Source: an uncultured Brevundimonas sp. (GTDB lineage: Bacteria > Pseudomonadota > Alphaproteobacteria > Caulobacterales > Caulobacteraceae). Taken from it: a stretch of DNA of 10,956 nucleotides. The position numbers were made by a program, and so were the translations under genes. Under the pieces are notes generated by a model, which was not told the DNA's origin, did no database searches, and worked only from the letters and a program-made list of their open reading frames with translations. The stretch lies in contig CAMPGL010000063.1 of the NCBI GenBank assembly GCA_946885435.1, forward strand, positions 1 to 10,956, read 5' to 3'. Shown here piece after piece: positions 1-5,694 of this stretch (its first letter is position 1; every line of letters begins with the position of its first letter).

Positions 1-1187
1 TTGAGCAGGTCGGGCTTCTTCCGCTCGGCCTTGGTCATCGAGGACAGGATCGCCTCCTGGCGGGCGATCATGCGGTCGTCGACGCCGGAAGCCGCCATCT
101 GGGACTTCATCTTGGCCACGCCGGGCAGCAAGCCCATGATCCCCTGCAGGCCGCCCATGCGCTTCATCTGCTGAAGCTGGGCGGCGAGGTCGTCGAGGTC
201 GAACTGGCCCTTGGCCAGCTTGCGGGCCGCTTTTTCAGCTTTCGCCTGATCGAGGTCCTGAGCAGCTTTTTCGACCAGAGCGACAATGTCGCCCTGGCCC
301 AGGATGCGGCCGGCCACGCGCCGCGCGTCGAAGGCGTCCAGCGCATCGACCGTCTCGCCCGCGCCCAGGTACTTGATCGGCAGGCCGGTTACGGCGCGCA
401 TCGACAGGATGGCCCCGCCGCGCCCGTCGCCGTCGGCGCGGGTCAGGATCAGGCCGGTCAGCGGCAGGCGTTCGTTAAAGGCGGTCGCGGTGCGCACCGC
501 GTCCTGGCCGGTCAGGCTGTCGGCGACCAGCAGGGTCTCGGTCGGCTTCGAGATCTGGGCGATCTCGGCCGCCTCGGCCATCAGGGCCTCGTCGAGCGTG
601 GTGCGGCCGGCGGTGTCGAGGATCAGGACGTCGAAGCCCTGCAGCTTGGCCGCGGACAAGGCGCGGCGCGCGATGTCGGCGGCCGACTGACCCTGGACGA
701 TCGGCAGGGTGGTGACCCCGACCTGCTCGCCCAGCTTGGCCAGCTGCTCCATGGCGGCCGGACGGCGGGTGTCCAGCGAGGCCATCATGACCTTCTTGCG
801 GTCGACCTTGGTCAGCCGCAGCGCCAGCTTGGCGGAGGTGGTCGTCTTGCCCGAGCCCTGCAGACCGGCCATCAGGATGACCACCGGCGGATTCGCGTTC
901 AGGTTCAGCGGCTCGGGCTCGTCGCCGCCGAGCGTCTCGATCAGGCCGTCGTGGACGATCTTGATGACCTGGTCGGCCGGCTTGACCGATCGGATGACCT
1001 CCTCGCCCGTCGCGCGCTCGCGCGCCTTGGCGATGAAGTCCTTGACGACCGGCAGGGCGACGTCGGCCTCAAGCAGGGCCACGCGCACCTCGCGCATCGC
1101 CGCATCGACGTCACCTTCGGTCAGCACGCCGCGGCCGGTGATCCGGTCGAAGACGCCTGACAGCCGCTCGTTCAGAGCCTCGAACAT
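1..1187 (-). CDS. ffh: Signal recognition particle protein Ffh, C-terminus cut by window edge
   Basis: Ffh is the SRP54-type GTPase that, with 4.5S RNA, recognises signal sequences on nascent chains and delivers ribosomes to FtsY at the inner membrane. The 395 residues visible show the N domain (about 1-90, with ALLEADVAL at 38-46), then the G domain: P loop GLQGSGKTT (108-116), DTRRPAA (139-145), DTAGR (191-195) and TRADGDGRGG (249-258). The G4 element is TRAD instead of the common TKLD; the specificity Asp is kept. The start of the methionine-rich M domain follows (LLPGVAKMKSQM at 353-364). The family is usually around 450-510 residues, so most of the M domain lies outside. The start ATG (1185-1187) follows an AGGAG Shine-Dalgarno about 5 nt upstream. 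No other reading of this region is plausible. Confidence 0.97.
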   Translation of the reverse strand, partial: MFEALNERLSGVFDRITGRGVLTEGDVDAAMREVRVALLEADVALPVVKDFIAKARERATGEEVIRSVKPADQVIKIVHDGLIETLGGDEPEPLNLNANPPVVILMAGLQGSGKTTTSAKLALRLTKVDRKKVMMASLDTRRPAAMEQLAKLGEQVGVTTLPIVQGQSAADIARRALSAAKLQGFDVLILDTAGRTTLDEALMAEAAEIAQISKPTETLLVADSLTGQDAVRTATAFNERLPLTGLILTRADGDGRGGAILSMRAVTGLPIKYLGAGETVDALDAFDARRVAGRILGQGDIVALVEKAAQDLDQAKAEKAARKLAKGQFDLDDLAAQLQQMKRMGGLQGIMGLLPGVAKMKSQMAASGVDDRMIARQEAILSSMTKAERKKPDLL

Positions 1188-1208
1188 GCCTACTCCTGTT
1201 GGCCCAAA

Positions 1209-1219
1209 CGCCCTCAGCC
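1209..1219. repeat. 11-bp direct repeat, copy 1
   Basis: CGCCCTCAGCC occurs here and again, identically, at 1253-1263. The two copies are 44 bp apart (start to start) and bracket the hairpin at 1218-1245 in the region upstream of ffh. Seen directly; a role as a protein-binding site or duplication scar is inference. Confidence 0.6.
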
Positions 1220-1245
1220 CCCGTGGACGTTCGCGTCGACGGGGG
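1218..1245. promoter_or_regulatory. Strong GC-rich hairpin in the ffh upstream/leader region
   Basis: The arms CCCCCGT (1218-1224) and ACGGGGG (1239-1245) are perfectly complementary. Inside a single G/G mismatch there is a second perfect 4-bp stem, GACG/CGTC, closed on the plus strand by a TTCG tetraloop (CGAA on the minus strand). The hairpin ends about 30 bp upstream of the ffh start codon. If ffh transcription begins upstream of it, it would fold in the ffh leader. No T tract follows on either strand, so it does not look like an intrinsic terminator. The structure is seen; its function is unknown. Confidence 0.6.
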
Positions 1246-1252
1246 TCCTCCG

Positions 1253-1263
1253 CGCCCTCAGCC
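1253..1263. repeat. 11-bp direct repeat, copy 2
   Basis: Second identical copy of CGCCCTCAGCC (first at 1209-1219). It overlaps by two bases the AT-rich palindrome at 1262-1274. Confidence 0.6.
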
Positions 1264-1274
1264 ATTTGAAATGG
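1262..1274. promoter_or_regulatory. AT-rich 13-bp palindrome, possible operator
   Basis: CCATTT-G-AAATGG is a perfect inverted repeat with a 1-nt centre and a conspicuous AT island in GC-rich DNA. It sits between ffh (minus) and the lipoprotein gene (plus), where a regulator binding site or promoter element would be expected. Only the symmetry is visible; no regulator family can be named from it. Confidence 0.35.
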
Positions 1275-1352
1275 GGTCGTGGCGCGGGAGGCGCGAGGGT
1301 TCACTTGCGCCGGAAGCGGCGGCTTATGCGCTCGAACCCCGGCGAAATCAAG

Positions 1353-1383
1353 TTCGCCCGCCCGCGCGAACCGGCTAGTGTTC
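1353..1383 (+). promoter_or_regulatory. Possible promoter of the 1407 lipoprotein gene
   Basis: GCTAGTGTTC (1374-1383) resembles the Caulobacter-type -10 consensus GCTAnAWC. A poor -35 candidate, TTCGCCC (1353-1359), lies 14 bp upstream. A start point near 1389 would give an 18-nt leader carrying the GGGAGG ribosome binding site at 1395-1400. The -10 is reasonable and the -35 weak. Confidence 0.35.
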
Positions 1384-1406
1384 GGCTCGGGAGCGGGAGG
1401 CGCTTG

Positions 1407-1883
1407 ATGATCAGACGGTTGGGGATGCTGGCGGCGGGCGTGAGCGCCCTGGGCCTGGGGGCCTGCGAGTTGGGCTCAGGCGGCGACCGTCCGGGCACGG
1501 AGGGCGAGCCGCGCCAGGAGGCGGGCTCCGCCAACGACCTCGTGGGCCGCATGGTCGAGCGCGGCCGCCTGCCCCAGCTGGAATACGACTGCGTCCTGAT
1601 CGGGCCCGACGAGGATGACGATCGCCCCTATGGCCGGCTTGGCGTGGTCAACGACCGCTACACCCTGGTGCTGAAGGGCGGCGGCCGCGAGGAAGGCGGC
1701 ATGACCCTGGCGGAGGACCGGTCGATCCGATGGGACGGCGACCTGGGCGGTATCGACGACGCGCCCCGCCGCGTGACCGGGGGCCGGGTGAACACCGAGG
1801 ACGCGACGGTCGAGCTGGCCTTCGACGTCTCCCCCGCCGACGACGCCGGCCGCGACCAGGTGGTGTGCCGGGCCGAGGTCTGA
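1407..1883 (+). CDS. Small acidic lipoprotein of unknown function
   Basis: I do not recognise the family. The 158-residue product has a lipoprotein signal peptide: MIRR, a hydrophobic stretch and lipobox LGAC, with Cys20 as the predicted lipidated residue. A Gly/Glu-rich linker (about 21-42) follows, then a compact domain of alternating strands with two further cysteines, C62 and C154, near its ends that could form a disulphide. A DEDDD cluster lies at 68-72. The start at 1407 is preferred over longer in-frame starts back to TTG 1266 because GGGAGG lies 6 nt upstream and the signal peptide then begins at residue 1. The next gene begins 71 nt after the stop on the same strand, so co-transcription is possible. 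It is probably an envelope protein. Confidence 0.82.
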   Translation: MIRRLGMLAAGVSALGLGACELGSGGDRPGTEGEPRQEAGSANDLVGRMVERGRLPQLEYDCVLIGPDEDDDRPYGRLGVVNDRYTLVLKGGGREEGGMTLAEDRSIRWDGDLGGIDDAPRRVTGGRVNTEDATVELAFDVSPADDAGRDQVVCRAEV

Positions 1884-1954
1884 ATGAACAAGGCTGAGGC
1901 CGGGCGGTTGTCGGGGTCGTATCTGCCCTGTCCTCCGGAAGACCCACCTTGCCG

Positions 1955-2815
1955 ATGAGCCGAAGAACCCTGCTGTCCCTCGCCGCCGGCGCCCTCGCGC
2001 CCCTGACCGCCGCCTGCTCGCCGCTGACCCTGATGGAGACCTTGGCGCCGCGGGACCGGGGCGCGCGCCGGATCGCGACCGACCTCGCCTACGGCGCGCA
2101 CGACCGCCAGAAGCTGGACCTTTTCGCGCCGAACGGCGACGGGCCGTGGCCGGTGGTGACCTTCTTCTACGGCGGCGGCTGGAACTCCGGGTCCAAGGAC
2201 CAGTACGGCTGGGTCGCCCAGGCCCTGGCCGCCCAGGGATTCCTGGTAGCCCTGCCCGACTACCGGCTGGTGCCGGAGGTGCGGTTTCCCGACTTCATCG
2301 AGGACGCGGCGGCGGCGACGGCCCACGTCCGGCGCATCGCCGGGGACCACGGCGGCCAGGCCGAACGGCTGGCGGTCGGCGGCCATTCCGCCGGCGCCCA
2401 CCTGGCCATGATGGTCGCGCTCGATCCCCGCTATCTGGACGCGGCCGGCGCCCCGGGCGCGCTGCAGGCGGCCTTCGGCCTGTCGGGCCCCTACGAGTTC
2501 CTGCCCTTCGACGTGGCATCGAGCATCAACGCCTTCAGCCAGGCGCCCGACCCGCGCCAGACCCAGCCGGTCACCTTCGCCTCGGCCGAGGCCCCGCCCC
2601 TGTGGCTCGGGCACGGCACGGACGACCGCACCGTCCACGCCGAGGATTCCGAGCTGCTGGCCGAGGCGGTCAACGCGGCCGGCGGGCGAGCCGAGCTGGC
2701 GCTCTATCCGGGGGTGGACCACGCCACGACCATCGCGGCCTTCTCGCCGCTGTTCCGCTCGCGCGTCCCGACCCTGGCGGACGCGACGGCCTTTCTGCGC
2801 CGCACGCTCGGCTGA
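1955..2815 (+). CDS. Alpha/beta-hydrolase (carboxylesterase/lipase type) with a Tat-like lipoprotein signal
   Basis: Predicted serine esterase of 286 residues in the BD-FAE/HSL-like carboxylesterase group. The oxyanion-hole segment reads FFYGGGWNSG (70-79), with Tyr where many relatives have His (HGGGW). The nucleophile elbow is GHSAGAH (143-149, Ser145). The acid is most likely Asp224 in GTDDRTV, and the base is His256 in VDHATT. The N-terminus MSRRTLLSLAAG resembles a twin-arginine motif, followed by a hydrophobic stretch ending at Cys21 (TAAC), an acceptable though not ideal lipobox, so export and lipidation are likely. The start at ATG 1955 is preferred; an in-frame TTG at 1949 adds two residues, and no strong Shine-Dalgarno separates them. 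The substrate cannot be read from sequence; esterases of ester-linked acyl or aryl groups, or kynurenine formamidase-like enzymes, share this fold. Confidence 0.9.
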   Translation: MSRRTLLSLAAGALAPLTAACSPLTLMETLAPRDRGARRIATDLAYGAHDRQKLDLFAPNGDGPWPVVTFFYGGGWNSGSKDQYGWVAQALAAQGFLVALPDYRLVPEVRFPDFIEDAAAATAHVRRIAGDHGGQAERLAVGGHSAGAHLAMMVALDPRYLDAAGAPGALQAAFGLSGPYEFLPFDVASSINAFSQAPDPRQTQPVTFASAEAPPLWLGHGTDDRTVHAEDSELLAEAVNAAGGRAELALYPGVDHATTIAAFSPLFRSRVPTLADATAFLRRTLG

Positions 2816-2842
2816 TCGTCGCTTTTCGTCAGTAGGCGGGGC

Positions 2843-2857
2843 AGGCCGTCGCGGCCT
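2843..2857. terminator. Small hairpin between hydrolase and LprI-like genes (weak terminator candidate)
   Basis: AGGCCG-TCG-CGGCCT is a perfect 6-bp stem with a 3-nt loop, 27 bp after the hydrolase stop. Only AGCTTCGG follows, not a T tract, so intrinsic termination would be weak. The 3' arm also overlaps CCTAGCTTC (2855-2863), a possible -10 for the next gene without a convincing -35. Confidence 0.3.
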
Positions 2858-2881
2858 AGCTTCGGTCAGCGGAGAAGCCCG

Positions 2882-3856
2882 ATGCGCACCCTGCCTGTCC
2901 TGATCCTGTCCGGCCTGCTCGCCGGATGCGCCGCCGAGGCGGTCAGCCAGACGGAGACGCCCGTCGCCCGGGCCAGCGGCGCGCTCGACTGCGACGCGGC
3001 GAGCGACGCGGTCGAACGGCAGGTGTGCGCCGACCCGGAGCTGCTCGCCCTCGATCGCCGGGTCGCCGACCTCTGGACCCGCGTCCGCGCGCGCTCCGGC
3101 CGGCCGGCGACGCTGGCGCTGGAGCACGACCTGTTCCTGCGCGACCGGCGGGCGGGGGAGATCGACTGGGATGCGGGCGGCGAGACGCGGCGGCCGCGCG
3201 ACGCCGAAGAGCTGCGCCAGTTTCACGAGGAATATATCCGCAGCCTCGAGGCGGAACTGCGCCGGGCCGAGACCATGCCCGAAAGCGCGCCGCTGTCGGC
3301 CCTGGCCGGAGACTGCATCGGCGCGGCGCTGAACCAGTGCTCCGTTCCGGTCGCCGGCTATCTCAACGGCGAGGACGACCGCCGGCTCGCGTGGCAGATC
3401 CAGGACGGGGTGACCGAGGAGGACGGACTTTCGGCCGGTTTCGTGCTCTTCGAGATCGCGGGCGACCGGATGCGGCCGGTCGGCTGGGCCTATGAGGGCG
3501 TCACCTACGCGGCGCCCAGCCTGTTCGAGTCCGAATACGGGACCTTCGTCGTCGTTCCCGGCCGCTATGGAGGCACGGGCGACCACAACGCCGACGTTCT
3601 TTACCGGCTGGACGAGGGGGGTCTGACTGAGATCGAAATGACCAGCTGGTGGTCGACGCTCGACGCCCGGCTGCCCGAGGGCCTGGGCGTCTGGAAGGGC
3701 GTCGACTACCGCTGGCCCGACTTCAGCGCCTGGACCGATCTGTGGCGCGACAGCGACGGCAACTGCTGCCCGACCGGGGGCGAGGCGCGCCTCACCTTCC
3801 GCGTCGAGGGAACGTCCCTGACCCTGACCGGCGTCGACGCCGAGGTGGCCGATTAG
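2882..3856 (+). CDS. Lipoprotein with N-terminal LprI-like (DUF1311-type) domain and an uncharacterised C-terminal domain
   Basis: The product is 324 residues. It begins with a type II signal peptide: MRTLPVLILSGLLAGC, lipobox LAGC, Cys16. Residues 35-125 match the LprI N-terminal/DUF1311 pattern: a DCDAAS...VERQVCADPELLALD segment with paired cysteines C37 and C49, then a charged helical stretch ending in the HEEYIRSLEAEL region. In relatives this domain is associated with lysozyme-inhibitor-like or periplasmic roles, but the function here is not shown. Residues about 140-324 form a beta-rich domain I do not recognise; it contains C145, C153 and a vicinal pair C295-C296 in the context GNCCPTGG. 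ATG 2882 has GGAGAAG at 2871-2877. The gene's TAG overlaps the TAA of the convergent lipoprotein gene. Confidence 0.85.
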   Translation: MRTLPVLILSGLLAGCAAEAVSQTETPVARASGALDCDAASDAVERQVCADPELLALDRRVADLWTRVRARSGRPATLALEHDLFLRDRRAGEIDWDAGGETRRPRDAEELRQFHEEYIRSLEAELRRAETMPESAPLSALAGDCIGAALNQCSVPVAGYLNGEDDRRLAWQIQDGVTEEDGLSAGFVLFEIAGDRMRPVGWAYEGVTYAAPSLFESEYGTFVVVPGRYGGTGDHNADVLYRLDEGGLTEIEMTSWWSTLDARLPEGLGVWKGVDYRWPDFSAWTDLWRDSDGNCCPTGGEARLTFRVEGTSLTLTGVDAEVAD

Positions 3857-4359
3857 TCCAGGGTCACCATGGTGACGCGGCCGCCGCGCGTCTCGACGCG
3901 GCGCATCAGCACCACCGGCTCGGCGCCGTCAGAGGTCACCGGGGCGATGACGAACCAGGCGCCGTCGGGCAGGCCCTCGAAGCTGAAGCGCCCCGAGCTG
4001 TCGCACGTCGTGTTGCGCACGAAGGCCCGGTAGTCGTCGCTGGCCTCGGCCACGGTGCGGGCGCGGATGACGGCCGCCGGCAGGGCGGCGCGCTCGCTGG
4101 AGCCGTAGAGCGTCTGGAAGCGCTGACGGGTCCAGGCGGTCTCGGGCGTCAGGCCGACCGAACCGGCGCAGGTCCAGCTGCGGGCCCCGCCCACATAGTT
4201 GACCTGGCCCTGGATCTCGTTGGTCCCGGCCATGGTCGACCAGGCGAAATCGGTCGCGTTGAAGACCGCGATCATCGGGTTCGGCGGCGGCGGCCCGCCG
4301 CAGGCGGACAGGGCGAGCGCGGAACCGAGGGCGAGGGCGGAAAGAGCGAGCTTCTTCAT
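3853..4359 (-). CDS. Small lipoprotein, conserved-hypothetical type
   Basis: A 168-residue predicted lipoprotein: MKK, a hydrophobic core and lipobox LSAC (Cys20), then a proline-rich GGPPPPNP spacer. I do not recognise a named family. The mature part has two cysteines, C64 and C119, and ends in a beta-rich segment, FSFEGLPDGAWFVIAPV (125-141), reminiscent of a carboxypeptidase-regulatory-like/transthyretin-like beta fold. The reading frame stays open far upstream (to 5907) but that extension is antisense to the threonine dehydratase gene; the signal peptide fixes the start at 4359. AAGGGA about 8 nt upstream can serve as the ribosome binding site. It is divergent from the 4492 gene and convergent with the LprI-like gene, sharing stop-codon bases with it. 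Confidence 0.85.
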   Translation of the reverse strand: MKKLALSALALGSALALSACGGPPPPNPMIAVFNATDFAWSTMAGTNEIQGQVNYVGGARSWTCAGSVGLTPETAWTRQRFQTLYGSSERAALPAAVIRARTVAEASDDYRAFVRNTTCDSSGRFSFEGLPDGAWFVIAPVTSDGAEPVVLMRRVETRGGRVTMVTLD

Positions 4360-4369
4360 GACGGGATCC

Positions 4370-4377
4370 CTTGTAGC
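4370..4377 (-). promoter_or_regulatory. Possible -10 element for the 4359 lipoprotein gene
   Basis: Read on the minus strand this is GCTACAAG, seven of eight matches to GCTAnAWC. The best upstream TTGA lies too far (19 bp gap), so the -35 is unconvincing. The element overlaps the AAGGGA ribosome-binding sequence, so either the transcript has almost no leader and this is the promoter, or the match is coincidental and AAGGGA is used for translation. Confidence 0.3.
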
Positions 4378-4454
4378 CCAAGACGACGACGGTTTCGACT
4401 CAACGGACGGATACGGCCAAGGTTGCGCCCATGCGATGTGGCTCCAGACAGTCG

Positions 4455-4483
4455 TTGCGCGCGGGCGGCGCCCTGCTAGGTTC
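4455..4483 (+). promoter_or_regulatory. Caulobacter-type promoter giving a probably leaderless transcript
   Basis: TTGCGCG (4455-4461), a 13-bp gap and GCTAGGTTC (4475-4483) fit TTGacgS-N10-14-GCTAnAWC. The -10 ends about 9 bp before the ATG at 4492, so the expected start point is 4489-4492. No Shine-Dalgarno is visible before the ATG. Together these suggest a leaderless or near-leaderless mRNA, which is common in Caulobacter. Confidence 0.55.
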
Positions 4484-4491
4484 CGCGCGCC

Positions 4492-5694
4492 ATGAGCGTG
4501 ACCTTCGCAGACATCCAGGCCGCCGCAGAACGTATCCGCGGCCACGTCGACCGCACCCCGACCCGCTATTCGCGCAAGCTGTCGGAGCTGACCGGGGCGG
4601 AGGTCTGGCTCAAGTTCGAGAACCTCCACTACACCTCCTCCTTCAAGGAGCGCGGCGCCTGCAACCGGCTGTCGCAGTTGAGCCCCGAGGAGCGCAAGCG
4701 CGGCGTCGTCGCCGCCTCGGCCGGCAACCACGCCTCGGCCCTGGCCTATCACGGCTCGCGCCTGGGCATTCCGGTCACCATCGTGATGCCGGAGGGCACG
4801 CCCTTCGTGAAGATCGAGAAGACCGAGCGCTATGGCGGCAAGGTCGTCATCCACGGCCTGGACTTCACCGAGGCGACCAACCACGCCAAGGTCCTGCAGG
4901 CCGAGCATGACTACATCTTCGTCTCGGCCTTCGACGACGAGGGGATCGTAACCGGCCAGGGCACCTGCGGGCTGGAGTTCCTCGAGGATGCGCCCGAGCT
5001 GGACGCCCTGATCATCCCGATCGGCGGCGGCGGCCTGATCGCCGGCTGCGCCATCGCGGCCAAGGCGCTGAAGCCCGACATCCGGATCTTCGGGGTCGAG
5101 GCGGCCATGTACCCGTCCTTCACCGCGCGCCGGGCCGGTCAGCCGCCGAAGTGCGGCGGCCAGACCATCGCCGAGGGCATCGCCATCAAGGCGGTCGGCG
5201 AGATTCCCTTCGCGCTCGCCGACCCGCTGGTCGAGGAGGTGATGGTCGTCGATGAGCCTGATTTCGAACGGGCCGTGGCCTTCTACGCCACCATCGAAAA
5301 GACCGTGGTCGAGGGCGCCGGGGCCGGCGGCCTGGCCGCGCTGCTGCGCTATCCGGAGCGCTTCAAGGGCATGAAGGTCGGCCTGGTCGTCTGCGGTGGC
5401 AACATCGACCCGCGCATCCTGGCCGTGGTCCTGAACCGCGAGCTTGTGCGCGAACACCGGCTGGTCATCTTCCGCATCATCGGCGACGACCGCCCCGGCA
5501 TGATGGCCGGCATGACCGCCGTCATCGGCCGCTGCGGCGGCAACATCATCGACATCCATCACAACCGGCTGGCGCTCGACGTGCCGGTCAAGGGCGCGGA
5601 GTACGACATTCAGGTCGAGACGCGCGACGACGCCCACGCCGAGGAGATCGGCCGGGCCCTGGAGGAAAAAGGCTATGTTCTCAGGCGCGACTAG
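4492..5694 (+). CDS. ilvA: Threonine ammonia-lyase (threonine dehydratase), single-ACT form
   Basis: PLP enzyme converting L-threonine to 2-oxobutanoate and ammonia, feeding isoleucine synthesis or threonine catabolism in the cytosol. The 400 residues contain the fold-type II PLP domain (about 5-315): Lys52 in SSFKERGA forms the Schiff base, SAGNHA (77-82) contacts the cofactor, GGGGL (178-182) holds the phosphate, and CGGN (301-304) follows. A single ACT domain occupies about 325-400 (FRIIGDDRPGMMAG at 327-340). This is the shorter one-ACT architecture, intermediate between catabolic TdcB (no ACT) and long IlvA (two ACT-like subdomains). The ACT domain may bind an amino-acid effector. Serine dehydration is also possible. 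The start is fixed by the promoter/leaderless arrangement. It overlaps the FKBP gene by 20 nt. Confidence 0.94.
   Translation: MSVTFADIQAAAERIRGHVDRTPTRYSRKLSELTGAEVWLKFENLHYTSSFKERGACNRLSQLSPEERKRGVVAASAGNHASALAYHGSRLGIPVTIVMPEGTPFVKIEKTERYGGKVVIHGLDFTEATNHAKVLQAEHDYIFVSAFDDEGIVTGQGTCGLEFLEDAPELDALIIPIGGGGLIAGCAIAAKALKPDIRIFGVEAAMYPSFTARRAGQPPKCGGQTIAEGIAIKAVGEIPFALADPLVEEVMVVDEPDFERAVAFYATIEKTVVEGAGAGGLAALLRYPERFKGMKVGLVVCGGNIDPRILAVVLNRELVREHRLVIFRIIGDDRPGMMAGMTAVIGRCGGNIIDIHHNRLALDVPVKGAEYDIQVETRDDAHAEEIGRALEEKGYVLRRD

Noticed and set aside
1218..1245. The ffh-upstream hairpin as an intrinsic terminator
   Set aside because: No T tract follows on either strand, and no gene ends into it on the plus strand.
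286..1269. Plus-strand frames opposite ffh
   Set aside because: The Ser/Arg-rich text mirrors the ffh coding sequence, whose GTPase motifs are all intact on the minus strand.
1266..1406. TTG 1266 as start of the first lipoprotein
   Set aside because: The extra 47 residues would bury the signal peptide; ATG 1407 has a proper ribosome binding site.
1658..3586. A 642-residue open frame on the minus strand
   Set aside because: It lies antisense to the hydrolase and LprI-like genes, has low-complexity Arg/Gly/Ala-rich composition and no domain; long open antisense frames are expected in such GC-rich DNA.
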